Shown here: piece by piece, positions 1 to 8,300 of the stretch
Layout: every line of letters starts with the position of its first letter
Position numbering within the stretch: position 1 is the first letter of the stretch
Assembly (NCBI GenBank): GCA_017617915.1
Contig: JAFZVH010000058.1
Location: forward strand, 1-34,052
Direction: 5' to 3'
Length of the DNA: 34,052 bases
DNA from: Alphaproteobacteria bacterium
GTDB lineage: Bacteria > Pseudomonadota > Alphaproteobacteria > Rs-D84
The notes under the pieces: generated by a model
Told to the model about the DNA's origin: nothing
The model's input: the letters and a program-made list of their open reading frames with translations, nothing else
Databases searched by the model: none
Made by a program: the position numbers and the translations under genes

Positions 1-40
1 CTCTCTCTAGAGTTCTGCGGATTTCCGAAGTCTCGAACAT
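1..40 (-). other. possible start of a transcript or gene cut by the window edge
   Basis: A minus-strand ATG at 40-38 is preceded by a purine-rich GGAA stretch at a normal ribosome-binding distance and by a promoter at 74-101, so a 13-codon open start (MFETSEIRR...) runs off the window. The visible codons (GAG, AGA, CTA) are ones the neighbouring genes mostly avoid. The fragment could therefore equally be the 5' end of a non-coding RNA. Nothing more can be said from 40 bases. Confidence 0.3.
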
Positions 41-73
41 GGGACCGTTCCTTTCCTTTTTCTCTACCCGTGA

Positions 74-101
74 ATTATATCATATTTTCTGTAAAAAACA
101 A
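74..101 (-). promoter_or_regulatory. promoter for the edge transcript
   Basis: Minus strand reads TTGTTT (101-96), a 16-nt spacer, then TATAAT (79-74). The predicted start of transcription is near 67, leaving about 27 nt before the ATG at 40. This matches the promoter style seen throughout the window. Confidence 0.55.
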
Positions 102-141
102 AATCATAAATTCGTTTTGACGCGCCAAAGCATACTAAAGA

Positions 142-176
142 GATAAAAAAGGCGCGACGGCAAAACGCGCCGTCGC
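142..176 (-). terminator. rho-independent terminator after the 44-aa ORF
   Basis: An 8-bp GC-rich stem (GCGACGGC at 154-161 pairing with GCCGTCGC at 169-176) with a 7-nt loop is followed on the minus strand by GCC and then a run of six T (150-145). It lies 39 nt after the stop codon of the small ORF and points the same way. Confidence 0.8.
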
Positions 177-214
177 AACCCAATTTATTTCGATAGATAC
201 ATCAGGCAAAAGAC

Positions 215-349
215 CTAACGTTGCGGATTATTTGCCACCTTTTCTGGCACTGGCAACCCCGCACCCGCAGCATTCAAAAAGCCCACTAAATCGACCGCTT
301 TGAACGCCATTTTCTTTTTACCTTTTACAAAATCGTTCACATTCGCCAT
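215..349 (-). CDS. 44-aa small protein, unknown function
   Basis: This short ORF was found by reading the gap. It starts with ATG at 349-347, ends in TAG at 217-215, and begins MANVNDFVKGKKK. The N-terminus is lysine-rich (residues 9-13), the middle is hydrophobic (LVGFLNAAGAGLPVP), and the tail is polar. There is no signal peptide or cysteine. Support for a real gene comes from its surroundings: an AAAGGTG ribosome-binding site five bases before the ATG, a consensus promoter (387-414) and a dedicated terminator (142-176). Codon use (GCG, GTG, AAA, GAA) resembles the neighbours. I recognise no family. The high promoter quality suggests an abundant product. The alternative is a regulatory RNA that happens to carry an ORF. 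Confidence 0.65.
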   Translation of the reverse strand: MANVNDFVKGKKKMAFKAVDLVGFLNAAGAGLPVPEKVANNPQR

Positions 350-386
350 GTTAACACCTTTTTCAAAGTATCTCTCTGGTGCCGCC

Positions 387-414
387 ATTATACCCTAACA
401 AAACCTTTTGTCAA
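387..414 (-). promoter_or_regulatory. consensus sigma-70 promoter for the 44-aa ORF
   Basis: Minus strand shows a perfect TTGACA (414-409), a 16-nt spacer and a perfect TATAAT (392-387). It is the only promoter I found here with both boxes perfect. Predicted initiation is near 380, giving a roughly 30-nt leader to the ATG at 349. Confidence 0.8.
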
Positions 415-437
415 GCATATTCGCATTCACCATCGAA

Positions 438-2030
438 CTATTTTTCACACCCGTACGCGCCACATTCGGATACAACTTCTTCAACAGAAACATCTGCAAC
501 CGGCATCATTCCGCCCTCTTCGGTATATGATACTTCTTTGACCACGCGTACACGACGGTTTTCCGCATTACGCACGCCATCTGGGGTTGGGACTTTCAAA
601 TCTTCTTCGCCCGCAGACACAGCCACAATTTGACTGGAAGGTATGCCATATTCAATCAACATTTTTTGAACCGCATCCGCACGACGACCACCAAGTGCAT
701 AGTTATAATTCTTGCTGCCTACTGTATCAGTATGCCCAACAACAGAAATTCTAACATTCTTGTTTGATTGAGTCACATCAACCAATTTCTTGATAATATC
801 TTCATATTCTGGTTTTATAACCGCTTTGTTAAAGTCAAAACGAATTTCAAAAACCTCTTCCATGACGTGCTGTTTGGGTTCAACCGGAATTTGCTGAACT
901 TTGATTATTGTTGTTTCATCGTAATCCGACGCCTTGGCGCCCTGCAACTTGTCAAGACGCGCATTTATCGCCGCCAATTCCGAACGCATCGCCATCATCA
1001 TATCGATAAATTCACGACGCGAAACTAAATTGTCTGCAACGATAGTAATCTCTTCTACTTCCTCTTCCGCGGCACAATCACAAGGAACATCTGTGTACAA
1101 TTCTACGCCATTATCGGGATTATATTCGGCACAAGGACACCCAACAGTTGGCAGCACTGTGGAATTACCACTGTTTGAAACATTATTGCTGTTGTTATTG
1201 CTGTTACTGCCAGCGTTGTCATAGATATGTTGATTAAACACCATCGGCTGAACAGGTTCAGTTTTGATTAAATGTTCTGGAATATTTACATTGTTCACGA
1301 TAATAACACCTTCGCGCGAACGATTGACCCCGCGCATAGCCGCCATCGCCGCAGTTTCCGGGTAATAAGTACCAACAGATTCTGTCATCGGGGTTGCAGA
1401 TACCGCCGTCACCGTTGTAATCGTGCGTTCTGTTGCAACATCGCTAGTCCCATTTGCAGAAATTATACGCGCACTGGCACAATCACGCAATGCCCCCAAT
1501 GCCTTTCTAAAACGCAAACGACATTCGCGCGCAGTGCCCACCTGCCCTGACGCCTCGGCCGAAATCCAACAATCATACTTTGCCTGCATTTCCGCCGCCA
1601 ATTCAGGATGTGTTTGCGGTGCATCATTTTGCAACTGTTCAATCATTTCATTATATGCCGTGGACAATTCGTACGCAGTATTATCATCTTCTATCGTCCA
1701 AGTATCCAATGTTTCTGGAAATGGAGTTTCGCCAGAAAATGCGGAAACCGCCTTGTTTGCAAACAATTCACCAATTTCTGGCCGACCACTGGAACGCGTG
1801 TTATATACCGCATAAGAACGATAATTCATCGCCAACTGATTCAAAAATGAATCCTTGTGCGGTGCAGAATAAACATCCAATCCTTCGATATAGTCAACCG
1901 TAGGCGTTGCATACATTGCATTTGGATCGACATCACCAGAATTGTTCGCACAACCAACAGTTCCAACAACCGCCGACAACGCGACAACGCGCAACAAGAC
2001 AGACAAAGATACATTTGACATAAATTTCAT
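438..2030 (-). CDS. OmpA-family outer-membrane lipoprotein
   Basis: A 530-aa protein that should tether the outer membrane to peptidoglycan. I start at ATG 2030 (MKFMSNVS) because AAAGGA lies 6-7 nt upstream, rather than at the longer open start. Residues 1-27 form a lipoprotein-type signal ending in Cys27 (TVGC, an atypical lipobox with Thr at -3). The mature N-terminal half (FLNQLAMNYRSYAVYN, AKYDCWISAE) matches the domain found in alphaproteobacterial OmpA lipoproteins. An Asn/Ser-rich linker and a CPC...CDC cysteine cluster follow, then a short coiled coil. The C-terminal OmpA domain has the IRFDFNKAVIKPE and GHTDTVGSKNYN signatures and the NRRVRV end. After it comes an acidic tail with two more cysteines. 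There is no terminator before the 44-aa ORF downstream, so some read-through is possible. Confidence 0.9.
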   Translation of the reverse strand: MKFMSNVSLSVLLRVVALSAVVGTVGCANNSGDVDPNAMYATPTVDYIEGLDVYSAPHKDSFLNQLAMNYRSYAVYNTRSSGRPEIGELFANKAVSAFSGETPFPETLDTWTIEDDNTAYELSTAYNEMIEQLQNDAPQTHPELAAEMQAKYDCWISAEASGQVGTARECRLRFRKALGALRDCASARIISANGTSDVATERTITTVTAVSATPMTESVGTYYPETAAMAAMRGVNRSREGVIIVNNVNIPEHLIKTEPVQPMVFNQHIYDNAGSNSNNNSNNVSNSGNSTVLPTVGCPCAEYNPDNGVELYTDVPCDCAAEEEVEEITIVADNLVSRREFIDMMMAMRSELAAINARLDKLQGAKASDYDETTIIKVQQIPVEPKQHVMEEVFEIRFDFNKAVIKPEYEDIIKKLVDVTQSNKNVRISVVGHTDTVGSKNYNYALGGRRADAVQKMLIEYGIPSSQIVAVSAGEEDLKVPTPDGVRNAENRRVRVVKEVSYTEEGGMMPVADVSVEEVVSECGAYGCEK

Positions 2031-2060
2031 CAGAAATCCTTTCCTTTTTTCTTTTGTATA

Positions 2061-2089
2061 ATTATACCAATTTTGCAAATTTTAGTAAA
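2061..2089 (-). promoter_or_regulatory. promoter of the OmpA lipoprotein gene
   Basis: TTTACT (2089-2084), 17-nt spacer, TATAAT (2066-2061) on the minus strand. Initiation near 2054 leaves a short leader containing the AAGGAAAGGA ribosome-binding stretch, consistent with the start chosen at 2030. Confidence 0.6.
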
Positions 2090-2108
2090 GCAAAAAAGTG
2101 CCCCCCCT

Positions 2109-2951
2109 TTATTTATCCAACAACGATGTCGCAATATTTGCCAAACCGCCAACACCACCGACACCTTTTTGCGCCATGATACCAGACACCATTTCCATCA
2201 CAGACCCAGTATTTGTTGGTTGCCCAAGATTACTGATTGTTCCTGTGATAAATCCGCCGACTGCCGCTTTCTTTTGCGCCAACAATTTTGCATCAGAACA
2301 CTTGTCAACCTTTTGGCGCAGCGCCGCCGCCTGACTTACCTCGGATTTAGTATAATCTGCATCACCAAAATCAATAATTGCAAACAAATCCCACATATTC
2401 GAAGACTTTACCTTCTTGTTCTCGCTGCAATTATATGTTCCGTCCGGACAATACAAACTGGTAACTGTTGCCTTTGGATACCCAGCCCACACGGCTCCCC
2501 GTGCCTCTGTTGGCGAAAAAACTTCCCAACAAATCGTACTGCCCCCATCTGGAAACCGAGCCCTTCTTAGAACAGAGTCTTCATATTTTTCCCCCTCACA
2601 AGCAATTCCTGTATTATAGGTTGTGCTACCGCTGGTAATCGAAGGCTTTGCCGGATTTGCACCACCTGCATTCGCCCATTCTTTAACCAAATTATTTACA
2701 AAATTTATTTCTGAACTTGTCGGATAGCATTCCGCCACCAGCGCCTTTTGCTGTTGAGTCAACGCCATAACACCCTGCACCAAATTCAAAGCAGTGGGCA
2801 ACATACTGGCGCCAACACCGGTGGTTGAAGTCGAAGTATCTTGCTTTGCAACCGATGCAGCCTTTTTAGGTTTCAAAACCGTTGCACCAAACGCAGTGCA
2901 ACAAAAACACGCGGTCAAGACAACCCCACAAAAAGCATAAAGTTTTTTCAT
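2109..2951 (-). CDS. secreted protein of unknown function, six mature cysteines
   Basis: A 280-aa protein with a clear Sec signal peptide (MKKLYAFCGVVLTACFCCTAFG, cleavage probably before ATVLK). The mature part starts with a Lys/Thr/Ser linker. It then has a helical segment (LNLVQGVMALTQQQKALVAE), a central region carrying most of the six mature cysteines, and a Gly/Ala-rich C-terminus (GGVGGLANIATSLLDK). An even number of cysteines in an exported protein fits disulphide bonding. I recognise no family. It has its own promoter (2975-3003) and a weak AAGAGAG ribosome-binding site. It precedes the OmpA lipoprotein gene in the same direction by 78 nt, but that gene also has its own promoter. Confidence 0.75.
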   Translation of the reverse strand: MKKLYAFCGVVLTACFCCTAFGATVLKPKKAASVAKQDTSTSTTGVGASMLPTALNLVQGVMALTQQQKALVAECYPTSSEINFVNNLVKEWANAGGANPAKPSITSGSTTYNTGIACEGEKYEDSVLRRARFPDGGSTICWEVFSPTEARGAVWAGYPKATVTSLYCPDGTYNCSENKKVKSSNMWDLFAIIDFGDADYTKSEVSQAAALRQKVDKCSDAKLLAQKKAAVGGFITGTISNLGQPTNTGSVMEMVSGIMAQKGVGGVGGLANIATSLLDK

Positions 2952-2974
2952 ATTAAAAACTCTCTCTTTAACGA

Positions 2975-3003
2975 ATTATATCATAAAAAAACAAAATGAA
3001 CAA
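2975..3003 (-). promoter_or_regulatory. promoter of the secreted 280-aa protein gene
   Basis: TTGTTC (3003-2998), 17-nt spacer, TATAAT (2980-2975) on the minus strand, about 24 nt from the ATG. It lies back to back with the lptC promoter, making this a divergent promoter region. Confidence 0.6.
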
Positions 3004-3013
3004 ATATAAAAAA

Positions 3014-3042
3014 TTGATTTTTTATTTATAACAAGCTAACAT
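3014..3042 (+). promoter_or_regulatory. lptC promoter, predicted leaderless
   Basis: TTGATT (3014-3019), 17-nt spacer, TAACAT (3037-3042). Counting 7-8 nt from the -10 box puts initiation at 3049-3050, while the ATG is at 3051. No Shine-Dalgarno sequence precedes the ATG, which agrees with leaderless translation. Confidence 0.5.
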
Positions 3043-3050
3043 TAACCTAA

Positions 3051-3530
3051 ATGACAAAAAGTAAACGCAATCTTATTATTGTCAGCCGCCACAAACGGTG
3101 GCAACGCCTGTGGCAATTTTTCTTTACAGGCTGGGGTCTGATTATGATTGCGGCACTGGTCGCGACATCCTTGTTCACCAAGCAATTACTGTGGTCGCCA
3201 ATTGCGGCAATAAATATTACCGATGTGGTCAGCAATCAGTTTAAAATGTCTGGCGCATCTTTTTCGGGAATAGATTCAAATGGCGAACCTTTTAAAATCA
3301 ACGCACGCAGTGGTTATCAAGAATACAATAAATCTGATATAATTTTTCTTGAAGGTGTATCTGGAAACGTGACCCAAATTCAAGACGGCAAAAAAACTGT
3401 ACATAAATATTCTTCCAAAAAGGGGGAATTTAACCGAACAAACAAAACAATTAAACTGATTGGCAATGTACGAATTCTGTCTGACACAGGCAACGATATA
3501 CAAACAAACGAATTGGTGATAAAGATATGA
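3051..3530 (+). CDS. lptC: LptC, inner-membrane component of LPS export
   Basis: A 159-aa bitopic membrane protein. A basic N-terminus (residues 1-20) is followed by one transmembrane helix (about 24-44, FFFTGWGLIMIAALVATSLF). The periplasmic beta-rich domain shows the LptC/LptA-like pattern: NQFKMSGASFSGIDSNGEPFKINA, then repeated short strands, ending GNVRILSDTGNDIQTNELVI. LptC takes LPS from the LptBFG transporter and passes it to the LptA bridge. Its last codons overlap lptB by four bases (ATGA), so the two are translationally coupled. No lptA lies between them, unlike the common lptC-lptA-lptB order. Family assignment rests on topology, fold pattern and the lptB neighbour. Confidence 0.82.
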   Translation: MTKSKRNLIIVSRHKRWQRLWQFFFTGWGLIMIAALVATSLFTKQLLWSPIAAINITDVVSNQFKMSGASFSGIDSNGEPFKINARSGYQEYNKSDIIFLEGVSGNVTQIQDGKKTVHKYSSKKGEFNRTNKTIKLIGNVRILSDTGNDIQTNELVIKI

Positions 3531-4255
3531 AACAATCTGTATTAAAAATTGAACATCTGTCCAAAGCATACGGCAAACGCGTTGTGTTGCGCGATATTTC
3601 TATGGAGGCGCGCCAAGGCGAATCGGTTGGCTTGCTGGGGCCAAATGGTGCAGGTAAAACAACTGCTTTTTATTGCATCACCGGACAAATCAAGGCCACA
3701 CGTGGACAAATTTTCCTGAATTCCCAAGATATCACTCATTTGCCTTTCTATCAAAGGGCGCGTTTACATATTGGATATCTTCCACAAGAAAACAGCGTGT
3801 TTCGCGGCCTGAACGTAGAACAAAATATTATGGCAATTTTGGAAGTCGTCGAACCCGACAAGAAAAAACGTAAGCAGAAACTGGATGCGCTGTTGGAAGA
3901 ATTTGCGATATCGCATTTGCGCCACAGTCCTGCAACATCGCTTTCTGGCGGTGAACGTCGCCGCGTTGAAATTGCACGTGCATTGGCAACCGACCCAAAA
4001 TTTATCTTGTTAGATGAACCTTTTGCAGGAATTGACCCAATCGCTGTGAACGAAATTCGCAGTTTAGTATCACAATTGAAAAACCGCGGGCTGGGTGTAA
4101 TTATTACTGACCACAATGTGCGTGAAACATTGGGAATTACCGACCGCAGTTATGTTCTGCACGATGGTATGATTTTGAAACATGGCACCAGTGATGAAAT
4201 CATCCGTGATGAAATGGTAAAAAAAGTTTATCTCGGCGAAAGTTTCACAATGTAA
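3527..4255 (+). CDS. lptB: LptB, LPS export ABC ATPase
   Basis: A 242-aa ATP-binding cassette protein that powers extraction of LPS from the inner membrane together with LptF and LptG. Walker A is GPNGAGKT (residues 38-45), the Q-loop region includes YLPQE (84-88), the signature is LSGGE (139-143), and Walker B is FILLDE (159-164) with FAGIDP following as in LptB proteins. The switch histidine is in ITDHN (His196). Length and the YLGESF-like C-terminus match LptB. It starts inside the lptC stop region (ATGA overlap) and ends three bases before a strong terminator, so lptC-lptB is a complete two-gene unit. Confidence 0.95.
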   Translation: MKQSVLKIEHLSKAYGKRVVLRDISMEARQGESVGLLGPNGAGKTTAFYCITGQIKATRGQIFLNSQDITHLPFYQRARLHIGYLPQENSVFRGLNVEQNIMAILEVVEPDKKKRKQKLDALLEEFAISHLRHSPATSLSGGERRRVEIARALATDPKFILLDEPFAGIDPIAVNEIRSLVSQLKNRGLGVIITDHNVRETLGITDRSYVLHDGMILKHGTSDEIIRDEMVKKVYLGESFTM

Positions 4256-4257
4256 AA

Positions 4258-4285
4258 ACCGCCCAAATGGGCGGTATAATTTTAT
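4258..4285 (+). terminator. bidirectional terminator between lptB and carD
   Basis: Stem ACCGCCC (4258-4264) and GGGCGGT (4269-4275) with loop AAAT. Plus-strand tail is AT-rich (ATAATTTTATT), and the minus-strand tail is a run of five T. It sits between two convergent genes and can serve both. Confidence 0.75.
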
Positions 4286-4848
4286 TCTTCGGGCGTTTCG
4301 ACGAATTCCTCTTCTTCGTCCTCTTCAACCGCATTTAAATCTATTTCTTTTGGAATGCCCAAGATATCTTCTATTTTTTCAGACGCCTCTTCAACCTCCA
4401 TCTTGTGCAAAACTGCAAATTCTTGTGCCATCCGTTCCAGTGCACGCATATACAACCGACGCGCAGAAAACGGCATTGTATCGGTTGCGGTGCGGCGTTG
4501 CAAGTCGCGTACAACCTCGGCCAATTTCATTGGGTCGCCAGAATTTATATTTTCTTCGTACTGTGCCGCACGTCGCGCCCAAATCATACGCTTTGCGCCC
4601 GCCTTACCTTTTGCCGATGCAATCGCTTCATCCATTTTTTTCGCGCTGGTCAGCGGCCGCAGACCAGAAATTTCGGCACGTTCCAATGGTACGCGCAGTG
4701 TCATCCTGCTTTTTTCAAAATCGATTACCAGCATTTGAATTTTTTGACCGGCAATTACTTGCTCTTCTGTACGCGCAAGACGCCCAACGCCCTGGGTTGG
4801 ATATACAACATATTGACCAGTTTTAAAGTCTAATTTCTTACTTGGCAT
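4282..4848 (-). CDS. carD: CarD-family RNA polymerase-binding regulator
   Basis: A 188-aa protein. I start at ATG 4848 (MPSKKLDFKTGQYVVYP), the normal CarD start, with AAAGAG eight bases upstream. The longer frame would begin upstream of the predicted transcription start. Residues 8-70 form the CarD_CdnL RNA polymerase-interaction domain (GQYVVYPTQGVGRL, MTLRVPLERAEISGLRPL). The rest is helical with a basic patch (AGAKRMIWARRAAQYEENI) that in CarD proteins contacts promoter DNA. The C-terminus is a long acidic tail of Asp/Glu. CarD proteins stabilise open complexes, particularly at stable-RNA and ribosomal promoters. It has its own promoter (4886-4914) and is flanked by terminators on both sides. 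Confidence 0.92.
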   Translation of the reverse strand: MPSKKLDFKTGQYVVYPTQGVGRLARTEEQVIAGQKIQMLVIDFEKSRMTLRVPLERAEISGLRPLTSAKKMDEAIASAKGKAGAKRMIWARRAAQYEENINSGDPMKLAEVVRDLQRRTATDTMPFSARRLYMRALERMAQEFAVLHKMEVEEASEKIEDILGIPKEIDLNAVEEDEEEEFVETPEE

Positions 4849-4885
4849 AGCATTTACTCTTTCTTTGCCATTCTCTCGTCTGTAA

Positions 4886-4914
4886 ATTATAACACAAAAA
4901 TATTGAAAAAACAA
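4886..4914 (-). promoter_or_regulatory. carD promoter
   Basis: TTGTTT (4914-4909), 17-nt spacer, TATAAT (4891-4886) on the minus strand. Initiation near 4879 gives a roughly 30-nt leader to the ATG at 4848. Confidence 0.65.
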
Positions 4915-4927
4915 ATTTTATGGACAA

Positions 4928-4959
4928 AAAATGTTGCCCTTGGCGGGCAAACATTTTTA
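4928..4959 (-). terminator. terminator of the nifJ-bamE unit
   Basis: A hairpin pairs the two GCCC/GGGC cores at about 4936-4949, flanked by AATGTT and AACATT arms with one unpaired base. A T run follows on the minus strand. The bamE stop codon (4959-4957) lies at the very edge of the hairpin. Confidence 0.7.
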
Positions 4960-5388
4960 TTGACCAAGACCCGCCGGACTAAATCGCCCAACATTTTTGA
5001 ACAATTCTTGCAGTGCATTCAATTCTACCGCCGCAGGAATTTCTGTTTCTTCGTCATCTATTTCAACATTTGGCAAATCATCATCATGCAAAATCTGCGT
5101 CTTTACAACCCGCGTTCCACGCACCCACGCCAACAAAACCGTCTTGTTATCATAAGTCAAAGGCAACGGCCCGCGATAGTTTTCATCTTCGCCGAAATAA
5201 ACCCAAACATCATCACCATAAACTGTTTTAACCTGTGGCGACCCAAGCAAACTTTCCAACTGGGCGGTTGTTTTGACAGATTCGATTTGTTCCGCCAAAT
5301 CATTTGGAAAAACATACCCGCGATGCTTGGTCTGGAAAGTACAGCCCAAAATTACCGCGCAACACAAAATAGCAATCAGTTTTTTCAT
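4957..5388 (-). CDS. bamE: BamE-like outer-membrane lipoprotein (SmpA/OmlA family)
   Basis: A 143-aa lipoprotein. The signal peptide ends in an ILGC lipobox with Cys16. The following HRGYVFPNDLAEQI segment and the VKTTAQLESLLGSPQ motif match the start and core of BamE, a small subunit of the BAM complex that assembles beta-barrel proteins. The domain closes with VWVYFGEDENYRG. An acidic C-terminal extension (residues 105-143) goes beyond the typical BamE core. It begins three bases after the nifJ stop, with its GAGGGG ribosome-binding site inside the end of nifJ, and has no promoter of its own. It should therefore be co-transcribed with nifJ. Confidence 0.85.
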   Translation of the reverse strand: MKKLIAILCCAVILGCTFQTKHRGYVFPNDLAEQIESVKTTAQLESLLGSPQVKTVYGDDVWVYFGEDENYRGPLPLTYDNKTVLLAWVRGTRVVKTQILHDDDLPNVEIDDEETEIPAAVELNALQELFKNVGRFSPAGLGQ

Positions 5389-5391
5389 ATT

Positions 5392-8300
5392 TTACCCCTC
5401 GCCGTTTTCTTTTGGTGTGGTTGCCTGCATCATCGCAAAGTGCGCAATATATTTTTTCAACTGCGTCTTGTATCGATTATTTTCCTTGGCATACTCCACC
5501 AATTTATCAAAGTTCGGATTCGCCGCACGCGCTGCACCAAACCGCGTTTCTGTTTTAAGGAAATCTTCTAGCGGAGACAGTGTATCAACATTCGAATCCA
5601 TCGTCAATGGGTTATGGCCTTCGACAACCTGACGCGGGTCAAACCGATACAGCGGCCATGCGCCAGTATTCACCATCTGTGTTTGATGCTCTGGTCCATT
5701 TTGCAGTGCAAAACCATGCGCAATACATGGTGCATAGGCCAAGATAATTGATGGACCGTTGAAACTTTCCGCCTCGCGGAATGCCTTGATTGCCTGCGCC
5801 GGATTCGCGCCCAATGCAATTTGTGCAACATACGCGCCAGACATCATCGCAATCATACCCAAATCTTTCTTGGCATGATTTTTGCCACCAATTGCAAACT
5901 TCATACTTGCACCAAACGGTGTTGCCTTGGATTGCTGGCCCCCTGTATTTGAATACCCTTCGGTATCAAGCACCAAAATATTCACATTTTCGCCACTGTG
6001 CAAAACATGGTCCAGCCCACCATATCCAATATCGTACGCCCATCCATCGCCACCAACAATCCACACAGACTTTTGCACCAAATCGCCCAGCATACTTTCC
6101 GCCAATCGCGCAGACGGCGAATCTATCGCCCGCAATTTTTCTGCAACTTGCGTTTGATATTCGCGTTGTTTTTCAATGTCAGTTTCAGCAAACATTTCTT
6201 CGACATTTGTAAAACCCAGTTCAAACAGCAACCCGCGCAAGACCTCGCGCCGCTGGTTCAACGCCACACGCATTCCAAGTCCGTATTCCGCATTATCTTC
6301 GAACAGAGAATTCGACCACGCCGGCCCACGCCCATTTGCATCAACCGTCCAAGGCGTTGTAGGCAGATTTGCACCATAAATCGAGGAACAACCTGTGGCA
6401 TTTGCAACAACCATACGGTCGCCAAACAAATGCGACATCATTTTGATATAAGGCGTTTCGCCGCAACCCGCGCACGCGCCAGGGAATTCAAAATAATGCG
6501 GCAACAGTTCAATATGCTTTGGAATATTCAAATTTAATTTTTCACGCGGGAAATCTGGCAACTTTACGACTTCATCAAACACCTTTTGACTGTCGGCAAC
6601 CTGTTCCATACTTTCCATAGTCAGCGCACCAACCGGACAATTTTTTACACACAAACCACACCCTGTACAATCGGCTGGTGAAATACTAATAGTGAAATAC
6701 ATATCCGCACCCAGCTCTGGGGTTTTCATTGGCACAACCGTAATGCCTTTGGCGCGCGCGGCATCCGCCTGCTCGGCCGTCATGGCCTTGATACGAATCG
6801 CCGCATGCGGACACAGCATTGAACACTTGCCACATTGAATGCACTTTTCCAAATCGCACTTTGCAACACGCGGTGAAATTGCGCGCTTTTCATACTTTGA
6901 CGTACCAACCGGATATTGACCCGCACCAAATTGCCCATCTATTTTAAACCGCGACACAGGCAACGAATCGCCCCGCCCCGCGGCCATTTCACCCAGTGTA
7001 CCCGCAATTTCGTTCGGCGCATCCGCGGTCATTGCCGACACAAAATCAGGTGCAAAATTCGACACAGATGACGGCAAATCGAATTTTTTCAAATAATTCG
7101 CCGCACGATCAACCGCCGCCCAGTTCGCCTGAACAACATCCATCCCCTTTTTCTTATAGGTCTTTTCAATTGCGGTCTTGGCCGATTCCGCGGCAACCTG
7201 TGGGTCAATAACGCGCGTCAGGTTAAAGAAATTCAACATTATAAAGGTATTTATTCTGTTGCCCAATCCCAATTCTGCGGCGGCGCCATTTGCATCCAAG
7301 AAATAGACATTTGCACGCATCCGCATCAAATGCTCTTGTGCATCACGCGGCAAGTTTGCAAATGCGACATCGGGCGCAAGGGCGGTATTTATCATCACTG
7401 TACCGCCGGCACGCAACCCGCGGAAAACATCAAAACGTTGGGCTATCACAAAGTTAGAAACACTGATAAAATCGGCAACCTCGACCAAGTATTGACTTTG
7501 AATCGGGCGGTCTGCGAACCGAATGTGCGACGCAGTAAGTCCGCCAGATTTTTTCGAATCATACACAGCATAAGACTGCGGATATAAATCAGAATTTTCA
7601 CCAACAATTTTTACAATATTTTTGACGGCGCCAACGGTTCCATCACTGCCAATTCCATACAGAATCGCGGTTTTGAAATTCGGGTCTTCCACAGAAAACG
7701 CAGGGTCTGTTTTCAGCGACAATCCCGTCAAATCGTCTTCGATGCCAACGGTAAAATTATGATGCAAAGTTTTGCGTTTCATATTTTCGAACACGGCGGC
7801 AACATCGCGGGGCTTGAATTCCTTGGAACCTAAACCATAGCGGCCACCAAAGACTGCGGCGCGGTCACCCACCACAGATTTAACATCTGTATAAAGTGGC
7901 TCGCCAACGGCGCCCGCCTCTTTCGTCCTGTCCAAGACCGCAATTTGCCGCACAGTTTTCGGCAACGTGGCCAAGAAAGCCTGAACCGGAAATGGACGAT
8001 ACAAATGAATCTTTATCAAGCCAAAGCCCGCAGGCAAATGCGCCATAGTTTCTTCGATAGTCTCACACGCCGAACCCATCGCAACAATAACATTTTCGGC
8101 CTTGCTGTCGCCGACATATTCAACCAAAGAATACTTCCGACCGGTCAGCTGCGCAAATTCATCCATGCACTCTGCTACAATTTCTGGCGTGCGGGCGTAC
8201 AGTTCGTTTGCGGCCTCGCGCCCTTGGAAATACACATCGGGGTTTTGCGCCGTTCCGCGAATCGACGGGTTATCAGGATTCATTCCGCGCGCATGATATT

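Noticed and set aside
379-633. An 84-codon plus-strand frame over the end of the OmpA gene
   Set aside because: Ser/Thr/Pro-rich shadow of the OmpA C-terminus, no start signals, and it crosses the consensus minus-strand promoter.
2092-2110. Short C homopolymer (seven C) at the end of the 280-aa gene as a phase-variable tract
   Set aside because: It lies just after the stop codon and outside promoter spacing, and is short for slipped-strand switching.
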